Source of the DNA: Kribbella jiaozuonensis
GTDB taxonomy: Bacteria > Actinomycetota > Actinomycetes > Propionibacteriales > Kribbellaceae
NCBI RefSeq assembly: GCF_005233875.1
Contig: NZ_SZPZ01000005.1
Coordinates: forward strand, 62,001-126,000
Length of the DNA stretch: 64,000 nucleotides
Direction of reading: 5' to 3'
Shown here piece after piece: positions 1 through 7,270 of this stretch (its first letter is position 1; each line of letters begins with the position of its first letter). The position numbers and the translations under genes were made by a program. The notes under the pieces are model-generated. The model was not told the origin of the DNA. It saw only the letters and a list, made by a program, of their open reading frames with translations, and did no database searches.

Positions 1-75
1 CGCGAGCTCACGCGCCGTCAGCTGTCGGCGCGTCTGCAGCAACAGCAGGATCGACAACAGCCGGCTCGAACGCAT
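1..75 (-). CDS. HTH (YafY/WYL-type) transcriptional regulator, 5' end only
   Basis: Only the first 25 codons are present; the gene runs off the left edge. Reading from the ATG at 75 gives MRSSRLLSILLLLQTRRQLT and then AREL, which is the typical start of the DeoR/YafY winged-helix domain of WYL-family regulators. The gene is divergent from the DUF1579-like gene at 138, with only 62 bases between the starts, so the two probably share a promoter region and the regulator may control that neighbour. The family is assigned from the N-terminal helix alone; the WYL domain itself is outside the window. Confidence 0.55.
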   Translation of the reverse strand, partial: MRSSRLLSILLLLQTRRQLTARELA

Positions 76-137
76 GCTGTTCAGGTTAGTGCTTATCGCT
101 GCCATCGGTTGTCAGGTATTGGCTGGAGGCTTGCTGC

Positions 138-1097
138 ATGACGACATGGAACAAGGTCACCGGCGACTTCGACTTCCTCAACGGGTACTTCGACGTCCAC
201 CACCGCACGCTGAAACAGGCCTTCGCCGACTGCGACGAGTGGCTCGAGTACGACGGGACCACGACCGCCCACACGTACTTCGACGGCCAGATCAGCATCG
301 ACGAGATGCGCTTCCCGACGAAGGGGTCGTACGGGCTGTCGCTGCGGGTGTTCGACCCGGTGGCCAAGCAGTGGAGCATCTGGTGGGTCAACAGCACCAC
401 GATGACGCTGTACCCGCCGGTGCGTGGCGGCTGGTCCGCGGACGGTACTACTTGCCGGCTCGTCGGGGAGGACTCGCTGGACGGGTTCCCGATCCTGTGC
501 AGCTACGAGTGGTCGGACATCACCGACAAGACGGCGCACTGGGAGCAGGCGTACTCCAGCGACGGCGGCAAGACCTGGGAAACCAACTGGATCATGGACT
601 TCACCCGGCGGTCTGATCCGCCGCCGGCTCTCGACGTACCGAAGATGACTGACGACTTCGACTTCCTGACCGGCCGCTGGTCGTTCCACAACCTGCGGCG
701 CCGGCCGGTGCTTGGGGAGCCGTTCGAGTGGCACGAGTTCGACGCGGAGCTGGAGGGTACGACGTATTTTGATGGGGCGATCAGCGTGGATGAGGGGTGG
801 TACCCGACTGAAGGGTTCCGGGGTGCGACGTTCCGGCTGTACGACCGGACGTCACGCACGTGGGCAATCCACTGGATCAACAGCGAACGCGGGCATCTGG
901 AGACACCGGTCATCGGCTCGTTCGACGGGGACGTCGGCACGTTCGAGGGGCCGGACGAGTGGGACGGGCAACCGATCGACGTCCGGTTCCTGTGGAACCG
1001 CGGCATCGACAAGGCGTCGTGGGAACAGTCGTTCTCGACGGATGGGGGCAAGAGTTGGACGGCTAACTGGCATATGAACCACACGCGGATCGGGTGA
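138..1097 (+). CDS. DUF1579-like protein with two tandem copies of the domain
   Basis: This 319-residue protein of unknown function has no signal peptide or membrane segment. It is an internal duplication: residues about 1-155 and 170-319 share the same order of motifs (DFDFLNG / DFDFLTG, TYFDG, a W-containing strand, then GKTWETNW / GKSWTANW and a closing TR). The pattern resembles DUF1579/lipocalin-like proteins of about 150 residues, which are often neighbours of YafY regulators. A GGAGG ribosome-binding site lies about 10 bases before the ATG. The two halves have diverged clearly, so the duplication is old. No catalytic residues can be named. Confidence 0.75.
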   Translation: MTTWNKVTGDFDFLNGYFDVHHRTLKQAFADCDEWLEYDGTTTAHTYFDGQISIDEMRFPTKGSYGLSLRVFDPVAKQWSIWWVNSTTMTLYPPVRGGWSADGTTCRLVGEDSLDGFPILCSYEWSDITDKTAHWEQAYSSDGGKTWETNWIMDFTRRSDPPPALDVPKMTDDFDFLTGRWSFHNLRRRPVLGEPFEWHEFDAELEGTTYFDGAISVDEGWYPTEGFRGATFRLYDRTSRTWAIHWINSERGHLETPVIGSFDGDVGTFEGPDEWDGQPIDVRFLWNRGIDKASWEQSFSTDGGKSWTANWHMNHTRIG

Positions 1098-1099
1098 GA

Positions 1100-1842
1100 G
1101 AAGGCCCCCGCGTGCTACGCGGACGCTTTCTTCGTCGCTGCGCTCCTCAGCGCAGCCGCTCCGCACGCTGCCCACCCACCCCCCGCTCAGCGCGGTGCAT
1201 CCTTTCCGGCTATCGCCGGACGTGCCCGGCTTATCGCCGGGAGGTGCCGGCCTATCGCCGGTTGCCGGCCTATCGCCGGGGTGGCGGGCTGCCGCCCGCG
1301 GTTTGCTCGCTGGCGCTCGCGGGTGACCGCCACGTGGTCGGGCTGCATGTGGTTGGTCGAGGATCGGCTGCGAGGCCCGGATAAGGCTGGGCCACCTCAC
1401 GCCGGCCCGCCCGCTGACCGATAGCCAGCAGATGCCCGGGCATGCGGCTCACCTAGCGCGCCGTCGACGGACCGGCCTCGGACCATCAGCGCGGCAGCCG
1501 CCGCCAGAGCCCGCTGCCCGAGAACGGCCCAGCAAGCAGTCACCGCGCTGAGCGCGGGATGTCCTTCGAATCGACGGTGGAGCAGCAGGCGGGTGGGTGG
1601 AAGCGCGCGGAGCAGCCGCGCTGAGGAGCGGAGCGACGAAGGAAGCGGCTGCGCAGCACGCGTGGGGCCCGCAGTCGGCCGCGGGCGGCAGCCCGCCACC
1701 CCGGCGGTAGCGGGCACCTCCGGCGGTAGCCGGAAAGGATGCACCGGCGATGAGCCGGGGGGGCGGGTGGGTAGCGCGCGAAGCAGCCGCGGTGAGGAGC
1801 GGAGCGACGAAGGGAGCGGCTGTGTAGCGTGCGGGGGCTTAC
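1100..1842. repeat. Inverted and direct repeats filling a convergent intergenic region
   Basis: The 741 bases between the DUF1579-like gene and ribH hold no convincing gene. A unit of about 75-85 bases occurs three times: inverted at about 1100-1185, direct at about 1590-1668 and direct at about 1763-1842. All contain the core GAGGAGCGSAGCGACGAA. Beyond the core, 1185-1301 is also the imperfect reverse complement of 1679-1763, so the region is a large inverted repeat with a spacer at about 1302-1589. Short open frames across the core read EERSDE on several frames, a typical false-ORF signature of such repeats. A role in transcription termination or RNA folding is possible but not shown. Confidence 0.7.
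1204..1281. repeat. Four short tandem units with core TATCGCCGG
   Basis: The nonamer TATCGCCGG begins at 1211, 1232, 1253 and 1271, inside the left arm of the larger inverted repeat. Each unit can form a small GCCGG/CCGGC stem. Degenerate versions (CGGCGGTAG, CGGCGATGAG) appear in the right arm between 1700 and 1760. The 18-21 base period is far too short for CRISPR. Confidence 0.6.
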
Positions 1843-2312
1843 CCCAGTTGCCGGACGGCGGCGAGAGTGGAGAGGGCGGCTTGGGTTGCCTCGTAGCCCT
1901 TGTCCTCGCGGCTGTCCGGAAGGCCGGCGCGGTCCAGCGCCTGGGGGTCGTTGTCGCAGGTCAGGACACCGAAGCCGACAGGAACGCCGGTCGACACACC
2001 TACCTGCATAAGACCCTCAGTCGCCGCCTGGCACACATATTCGAAATGCGGCGTATCCCCGCGGATCACCACGCCCAACGCCACGACAGCGTCGTACCCA
2101 GCCTTTGCCGCATGCAACGAAGCCACCGGAAGTTCAAAAGAACCGGGAACGCGGACCACGGTGTAGTCCGTCACGCCGGAGTCGTCGAGTGCGCGGATGG
2201 CGCCGGCGACCAGAGCGTCGGTGACTTTCGGATGCCACTGCGCCGCGACGACCGCAACACGGGCACCCTCGACCCACGGGGCTTCGATGGTTGGTGCTCC
2301 ACTGCCCGACAT
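1839..2312 (-). CDS. ribH: 6,7-dimethyl-8-ribityllumazine synthase
   Basis: This enzyme condenses 5-amino-6-ribitylamino-uracil with 3,4-dihydroxy-2-butanone 4-phosphate to lumazine, the penultimate step of riboflavin synthesis. The 157-residue length is normal. Visible family motifs are GSFELP at 57-62, GDTPHFEYV at 85-93 with the catalytic His89, and GVLTCDN at 115-121. It is the last gene of the rib operon; its ATG overlaps the ribBA stop by one base (TGATG), so translation is probably coupled. The 3' end abuts the repeat-rich region on the left. Confidence 0.96.
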   Translation of the reverse strand: MSGSGAPTIEAPWVEGARVAVVAAQWHPKVTDALVAGAIRALDDSGVTDYTVVRVPGSFELPVASLHAAKAGYDAVVALGVVIRGDTPHFEYVCQAATEGLMQVGVSTGVPVGFGVLTCDNDPQALDRAGLPDSREDKGYEATQAALSTLAAVRQLG

Positions 2313-3550
2313 CAGCCGGCTCCGTTCTCTTCCGTGAGTACGCCGCCCGGAAGGTGGTGACCCATCCGGTCGCGCTTGGTCCGTAGGTAGCGCAGATTGT
2401 GCTCCGTCGGGTCGATCGAGATCCCGCGACGCTCGACCACATCAATGCCATATCCCTGAACACCAGCGAGCTTGTCAGGGTTATTGGTCAGCAACCGCAC
2501 CTCTTTCACGCCCAGATCAGCCAAGATCTGCGCCCCAGTGCCGTAGTCACGAGCATCAGCCGGCAGACCCAGATCAAGATTCGCATCGACCGTGTCCCGC
2601 CCCGCGTCCTGCAGCTCGTACGCCTGCAGCTTGTGCAGCAGCCCGATCCCGCGCCCCTCATGGCCGCGCAGGTACACCACCACACCGCCCTCAGCCGCGA
2701 CCTGCCGCATCGCCTCGTCCAGCTGCGGCCCGCAGTCGCACCGCAGCGATCCAAAGACATCGCCCGTCAAACACTCCGAGTGCAACCGCACCAACGTCGG
2801 CCCATCACCCAGAGGCCCGCGCACCAGCGCCAGCTGCTCCGACCCGTCCACCGTGTTCCGGTAGCCGTGGGCAACAAAATCGCCGTACTGCGTCGGCAGC
2901 GTGGTCGTGGCGACCCGTTCGATCTGGGACTCCGTACGACGCCGGTACCGGATCAGGTCGTCGATCGAGACCAGCACCAGCCCGTGCTCGTCCGCGAACG
3001 TCCGCAGGTCCGCGCCACGCTTCATCGTCCCGTCGTCGTTCACCATCTCGGAGATCACCGCCGCCGGCGTCAGCCCGGCAAGACGGGCGAGATCGATCGA
3101 CGCCTCGGTGTGCCCTGGCCGCACGAGTACGCCGCCCTCCCGGCCGCGCAGCGGGAACACATGCCCCGGCTGCACCACGTCGTACGACTCCGACGCCGAA
3201 TCCGTCAGCACCCGGATCGTCCGAGCCCGGTCAGCCGCGGAGATGCCAGTACTGATCCCGTCCCGCGCATCGACCGAGATCGTGTACGCCGTCCGCATCC
3301 GCTCGCGGTTGTGCGGCGTCATCAGCGGGATCCCGAGCCGGTCGAGCTCCGCACCCTCCATCGGCACACACACCACACCCGAGCTGTACCGGATCAGGAA
3401 CGCCAGCAACTCCGGCGTCGCCTTGGACGCCGCGAAGACCAGGTCGCCCTCGTTCTCGCGGTCCTCGTCGTCGACCACGATCACCGGTCGCCCGGCGCGG
3501 ATCTCGTCGATCGCATGCTCGATCGTGTCGAGCTTCAAGACGGCACCCAT
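2312..3550 (-). CDS. ribBA: Bifunctional 3,4-dihydroxy-2-butanone 4-phosphate synthase / GTP cyclohydrolase II
   Basis: The protein supplies both branches of riboflavin synthesis: DHBP from ribulose 5-phosphate and the pyrimidine from GTP. Residues 1 to about 205 are the RibB domain with the acidic metal site DDEDRENEGD at 27-36. Residues about 206-400 are the RibA domain with zinc ligands Cys260, Cys271 and Cys273, the RGHEGRGIGL motif at 295-304 and DYGTGAQ near 335. At 412 residues the length is normal for the fusion. The start lies one base after the ribM stop (TGA-C-ATG), and the stop overlaps ribH, so the gene is tightly embedded in the operon. Confidence 0.96.
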   Translation of the reverse strand: MGAVLKLDTIEHAIDEIRAGRPVIVVDDEDRENEGDLVFAASKATPELLAFLIRYSSGVVCVPMEGAELDRLGIPLMTPHNRERMRTAYTISVDARDGISTGISAADRARTIRVLTDSASESYDVVQPGHVFPLRGREGGVLVRPGHTEASIDLARLAGLTPAAVISEMVNDDGTMKRGADLRTFADEHGLVLVSIDDLIRYRRRTESQIERVATTTLPTQYGDFVAHGYRNTVDGSEQLALVRGPLGDGPTLVRLHSECLTGDVFGSLRCDCGPQLDEAMRQVAAEGGVVVYLRGHEGRGIGLLHKLQAYELQDAGRDTVDANLDLGLPADARDYGTGAQILADLGVKEVRLLTNNPDKLAGVQGYGIDVVERRGISIDPTEHNLRYLRTKRDRMGHHLPGGVLTEENGAG

Positions 3551-3551
3551 G

Positions 3552-4226
3552 TCAGCCCACCACCACTGGTTCCGGAGTTTCGACCCGCTCGCGGTTCTGG
3601 ATCTTCCACCACGACGCGAATCCGATCACGCAGAACAGCCCGTAGACGACGTACATCGTCGCCGACGGGTAGAACTTCGCCTGCACCAGCAGCGGTACGC
3701 CGACCACGTCCACCGCGACCCAGATCAGCCAGAACTCGACGAACCCGCGGGCCATCCCGTACGTCGCCAGGATCGAACCGGTCAGGATCCACGCGTCCCA
3801 CCGCGGACCCCACGAGCCCAGCGCACGGAGTACGAAGTACGAGATCGCGTACAGCACCACCGCGAACCCGAGCAGTTCGAGCCGCTCGCGGGTCGTGGCC
3901 CAGCGCGGCTGCACGCCCTTCGCGGCGCCCTGGTGCCGGGTCTGGTACCAGCGGTACCACCCGTACAGGCTGATCAGCGCGAAGAACACCTGCCGGCCGG
4001 CCTGGCCCCAGAGGTCCTTGTCCTGCGGGGTGTCGAAGATCCCGCCGACGAAGACCGTGAACAGCAGCACGTTGCCGACGATGCCCACCGGCCACGCCGC
4101 GACCAGCCGGCGCATACCGAACAGGGCACTGGCCAGACCGAACACGTTGCCGACGATCTCCCGGACGAGCACCGGCGACCCGGCGATCGTCACCTGGGAG
4201 TGCAACAGCCAGTCGATCGGGTTCAC
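3552..4226 (-). CDS. ribM: PnuC-family transporter, probably the riboflavin importer RibM (PnuX)
   Basis: This 224-residue integral membrane protein has about seven hydrophobic segments and PnuC-family features such as the W-rich stretch YGWYRWYQ near the middle. PnuC proteins carry nicotinamide riboside, but actinobacterial homologues inside FMN-riboswitch operons (RibM/PnuX) import riboflavin, and the position between ribE and ribBA favours that. The open frame extends much further upstream through ribE and ribD; the start chosen is the GTG at 4226, preceded by GGAGG and overlapping the ribE stop by GTGA. Substrate specificity is inferred from context, not from residues. Confidence 0.82.
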   Translation of the reverse strand: MNPIDWLLHSQVTIAGSPVLVREIVGNVFGLASALFGMRRLVAAWPVGIVGNVLLFTVFVGGIFDTPQDKDLWGQAGRQVFFALISLYGWYRWYQTRHQGAAKGVQPRWATTRERLELLGFAVVLYAISYFVLRALGSWGPRWDAWILTGSILATYGMARGFVEFWLIWVAVDVVGVPLLVQAKFYPSATMYVVYGLFCVIGFASWWKIQNRERVETPEPVVVG

Positions 4227-4828
4227 TTGTTGCCTCCAGCAATTAGTCTCTCTACGTACTTCGCGATCACGTCGACCTCGAGGTTGACCGTGTCGCCCAC
4301 CTTGTTCCGGCCGAGAACCGTCAGCTCGAGCGTGGTCGGGATCAGGCTGATCCCGAACGTCCCGGACGCGTCGTCGACATCGGTCACGGTCAGCGAGACC
4401 CCGTCGACCGCGATCGAGCCCTTCTCGGCGATGTACTTGAGGATCTCCGGCGTCGTCGCGACGCGGACGTCCTCCCAGTGCTCGCCCGGCGTACGGCTCG
4501 CGATCGTGCCGGTGCCGTCGACATGCCCTTGGACGATGTGCCCGCCCAGCCGCGCGTGCGCCGTGACGGCGCGCTCCAGGTTGACCGACGAGCCCTTGTC
4601 GAGGCCGCCGAGGCTGGTGCGCTGCAGCGTCTCGCGCATCACGTCCGCGGTGAACAGGCCGTCGCCATACTCGACCACCGTCAGGCAACAGCCGTTGACC
4701 GAGATCGAGTCGCCGTGACCGGCGTCCTCGGTCACCTTCGGCCCGCGGATCGTGAGCCGCGCGGCGTCGCCGTCGAGCAGGTCGAGAGACTCGACCGTGC
4801 CGAGTTCTTCGATGATGCCGGTGAACAT
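4223..4828 (-). CDS. ribE: Riboflavin synthase alpha chain
   Basis: The enzyme dismutates two lumazine molecules into riboflavin and the pyrimidine intermediate. At 201 residues it has the family's two lumazine-binding barrels: the first opens with MFTGIIEE and carries VNGCCLTV at 44-51, and the second carries GHIVQGHVDGTG at 96-107 and VDGVSLTV. It follows ribD directly (ribD stop 4829, ATG 4828) and its stop overlaps the ribM start by four bases. Confidence 0.96.
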   Translation of the reverse strand: MFTGIIEELGTVESLDLLDGDAARLTIRGPKVTEDAGHGDSISVNGCCLTVVEYGDGLFTADVMRETLQRTSLGGLDKGSSVNLERAVTAHARLGGHIVQGHVDGTGTIASRTPGEHWEDVRVATTPEILKYIAEKGSIAVDGVSLTVTDVDDASGTFGISLIPTTLELTVLGRNKVGDTVNLEVDVIAKYVERLIAGGNK

Positions 4829-5857
4829 CTACTTTCCTCCCAGAGGAACCAGGGTCAGCCGGACGTCGTCGCCCAGCCGGCTGACGTCCGCTAGCTTGAA
4901 CCGCCGAAGGTGGTCGATCGATTCCGCGCCGAGATCGCCGACCGCGGCGAACCCGGAACCGAGCACGGCCGGGGCGACGTACGCGATGATCTGGTCGACC
5001 AGACCGGCGCGGACGAACGCAGCGGCCAGCGTCGGGCCGCCTTCGAGCCACAGGTGCCGGATCTGCCGGTCGTCCAGCTGCCGGAGCACCTCGGCGGGAT
5101 CATGGGTCGGCAGCAGCAACGTCTCCGCGCGGTCGTTGCGGACCCGCGCGGTCGGTGGGATCTCCCGATCGCCGACGACGACCCGCAACGGCTGCCGCGC
5201 CGCCGGTACGTCGTTCTCGTCCCGGACCGTGAGCTCAGGGTCGTCGTCCAGCACGGTCTGGGTGCCGACGGCAATCGCGTCGCACTCCGCCCGATGCCGG
5301 TGTACGTCGGCGCGCGCGATCGGGCCGGTGATCCACTTGCTCGTCCCGTCCGGCGCCGCGGACCGTCCGTCCAGCGTGGTCGCGAACTTCCACGTGACGA
5401 AGGGGCGACCCATCCGGACGCTGTGCAGCCAGACGTAGTTGACCGCCTCGGCCTCGTCCCGCAGTACGCCCTCAACGACCTCGATGTTCTTGCTGGACAG
5501 CTTCTCGGCACCGCCGGCCGCAGTACGGTTCGGGTCCGGTACGGCGTACACGACGCGCGCGATCCCGGCCTCGATCAGCGCGTCAGCGCACGGACCGGTC
5601 CGGCCGGTGTGGTTGCAGGGCTCCAGCGTCACGTACGCCGTACCGCCGCGCGCCCGGGCTCCGGCCATCCGGAGCGCCTCGACCTCGGCATGCGGGCCAC
5701 CGGCAACGGCATGGAAGCCCTCGCCGACGGGATGCCCGTCGGGGCCGGTGACGACACAACCGACCACCGGGTTCGGATGGGTGCTGCCGACACCTTTCGC
5801 GGCCAGTTCGACCGCACGCCGCATCCACGCGACATCAATCGGCGAAGCGTTGCTCAC
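4829..5857 (-). CDS. ribD: Bifunctional diaminohydroxyphosphoribosylaminopyrimidine deaminase / 5-amino-6-(5-phosphoribosylamino)uracil reductase
   Basis: It catalyses the deamination and reduction steps after GTP cyclohydrolase II. Residues 1 to about 145 are the cytidine-deaminase fold with zinc motifs HAEVEA at 56-61 and PCNHTGRTGPC at 80-90; the rest is the RibD C-terminal reductase domain with EGGPTLAAAF. The open frame could start at 5962, but that extension is basic, unlike the family, and runs toward the riboswitch. The GTG at 5857 (MSNASPIDVAW) gives 342 residues, the normal length. It is the first gene of the riboswitch-controlled operon. Confidence 0.93.
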   Translation of the reverse strand: MSNASPIDVAWMRRAVELAAKGVGSTHPNPVVGCVVTGPDGHPVGEGFHAVAGGPHAEVEALRMAGARARGGTAYVTLEPCNHTGRTGPCADALIEAGIARVVYAVPDPNRTAAGGAEKLSSKNIEVVEGVLRDEAEAVNYVWLHSVRMGRPFVTWKFATTLDGRSAAPDGTSKWITGPIARADVHRHRAECDAIAVGTQTVLDDDPELTVRDENDVPAARQPLRVVVGDREIPPTARVRNDRAETLLLPTHDPAEVLRQLDDRQIRHLWLEGGPTLAAAFVRAGLVDQIIAYVAPAVLGSGFAAVGDLGAESIDHLRRFKLADVSRLGDDVRLTLVPLGGK

Positions 5858-6002
5858 TGCTCTTCGGTCCCTCGTCGTCACGGACGCACTACCGGGGTCT
5901 CGTGACGACCGGCGACCACGCTCCGCCACCCGGGCTTCGCCGTACGCCGCCACCTCGCGCACGCCTCGACCGGACGTCAGAGCACACCCGCCGACCGCGT
6001 GC

Positions 6003-6125
6003 GCCTCCCATCCGGACTTTCACCGTCGGTCCCGGAATTCCACCAGGTCAACCAGCCGCCGAACTGCAGCGGCCGGGTCGCGGACTGTCACCGCCGGCTC
6101 GGAATTACACCGACCCCGGAGCACG
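6003..6125 (-). promoter_or_regulatory. FMN riboswitch (RFN element)
   Basis: Read on the minus strand, the segment carries nearly all conserved blocks of the RFN aptamer in order: CTCCGGGGTCGGTGTAATTC, then GGCGGTGACAGTCCGCGACC, a variable stem, GGTTGACCTGGTGGAATTCC, and GACGGTGAAAGTCCGGATGG ending in GAGG. It lies about 145 bases upstream of the ribD start, leaving room for an expression platform. Established knowledge: FMN binding represses rib biosynthesis and riboflavin transport. The whole ribD-E-M-BA-H operon is therefore expected to be shut off by FMN. Confidence 0.96.
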
Positions 6126-6205
6126 CGAGTGGGTTCACTCGTGCTTCAAGTATGCCCTCCCCCGCAACCCACACCACGACCCAGGTCACATCGTGGTCGT
6201 TGCCG

Positions 6206-7222
6206 TCACCGAACCAGCAACCAGGTCGCACTCCCCAACAGCCCGACCGCGCCCACGAAACACCCGACCGCCACGGCCCACAGAACCCGCGACCGCCTCG
6301 GACCTTCCACCACCACCGCACGCACTCGGTCGGAGGTGGGTGGCGACTGTTGGGGGCCCGCAGGGGTCCAGTTCGGTGGGAGGGGTGGGAGCTGGTCGAA
6401 CACCTCGGGGGCGTCGGGGTCCTGCAGCCATGGCTCGGCTCCCGGCGGAGGTACGGCGCCGGTCGCGGCCAGCAGGCGCCCGGCGGAGGCGGCGGACTCG
6501 GGCCGGTCGGCTGGATTCTTCGCCGTCAGGCGGCGAACGAACTCGCCCAGGGGCCCGTCGAGGTCAGGCAGACTGCTGTCCGTGCCGGGGCGCTCGCCGG
6601 TGAGGAGTTCGGCCGCGACGGCGCCGACGGCGTACAGGTCCTGGCGTGGGTCGGGGTCGGCGCCGGCCAGCTGTTCGGGCGCTAGGTAGCCCGGCGTACC
6701 GAGGACTGTGCTGTGCCGGGTCATCCGCGGTTCGTTGACCAGGCCGGCCACGCCGAAGTCGGACAGCCGCAGGTGCGGTCGCGCCGTACCCGTCGCGTCG
6801 AGCAGGAGATTGGCCGGCTTCACATCGCGGTGTACGACGCCCGCCGCATGCACCGCGGACAACCCGTGCAACAACTGATCCACCAGGACCGCGACGTACG
6901 ACTCCGGCAGCGGACCGTGATCGCCGAGCAGTGTGGCAACGGACCCGCCGCGTACCAGGTCCATCGCGAACACGACCTTGTCGTCGTCCGCGGCCCACCC
7001 GTGCGGCGCGACCACATGTGGATGCTCGATCCGCAGCGACTGCTCCCGTACGAACCGCAGCAAGGTCGCCGCATCATGCTGGCCCAGCACCTTCGCCGCC
7101 ACGTACGCCGAACGCCGCAGGTCCCACGCCCGCCAGACCGAGCCCATGCCTCCGGTCCCGACGAGGTCGATCAGCCGGTACCGCCCCGCAAACGCATCCA
7201 CCCCGGAGAAACTACCGTCCAC
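6206..7222 (-). CDS. Membrane-anchored Ser/Thr protein kinase (PknB-like Hanks type)
   Basis: The cytoplasmic kinase domain shows the glycine loop GTGGMGSV at 22-29, the ATP lysine Lys44 (VAAKVL), the catalytic loop HRDVKPAN at 131-138, DFGVAG at 155-160 and APEQL at 181-185. A Pro-rich juxtamembrane segment leads to one transmembrane helix at about 311-332, and the protein ends right after it, so there is no extracellular PASTA sensor. The open frame continues to 8833 through the antisense of the rhamnosidase gene; that extension is low-complexity and rejected. The GTG at 7222 gives 338 residues. It is divergent from the GH78 gene. Substrates are unknown. Confidence 0.85.
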   Translation of the reverse strand: MDGSFSGVDAFAGRYRLIDLVGTGGMGSVWRAWDLRRSAYVAAKVLGQHDAATLLRFVREQSLRIEHPHVVAPHGWAADDDKVVFAMDLVRGGSVATLLGDHGPLPESYVAVLVDQLLHGLSAVHAAGVVHRDVKPANLLLDATGTARPHLRLSDFGVAGLVNEPRMTRHSTVLGTPGYLAPEQLAGADPDPRQDLYAVGAVAAELLTGERPGTDSSLPDLDGPLGEFVRRLTAKNPADRPESAASAGRLLAATGAVPPPGAEPWLQDPDAPEVFDQLPPLPPNWTPAGPQQSPPTSDRVRAVVVEGPRRSRVLWAVAVGCFVGAVGLLGSATWLLVR

Positions 7223-7270
7223 TGAGCGCAGTCCGCCGCCCGCTACAGGTGGACCGTCAGGATTTGGGTA

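Noticed and set aside
1204..1281. Regular TATCGCCGG repeats looking like a CRISPR array
   Set aside because: Spacing is 18-21 bases, repeats are 9 bases, there are no cas genes, and the array lies inside a larger inverted repeat.
1593..2360. A 255-codon plus-strand frame across the repeat region
   Set aside because: It is antisense to ribH and reads repeat-derived EERSDE sequence twice; no family resemblance.
2399..4718. Long plus-strand frames across the rib operon
   Set aside because: Arg/Pro/Ser-rich translation typical of antisense frames in high-G+C DNA; the minus strand encodes clear RibBA, RibM and RibE.
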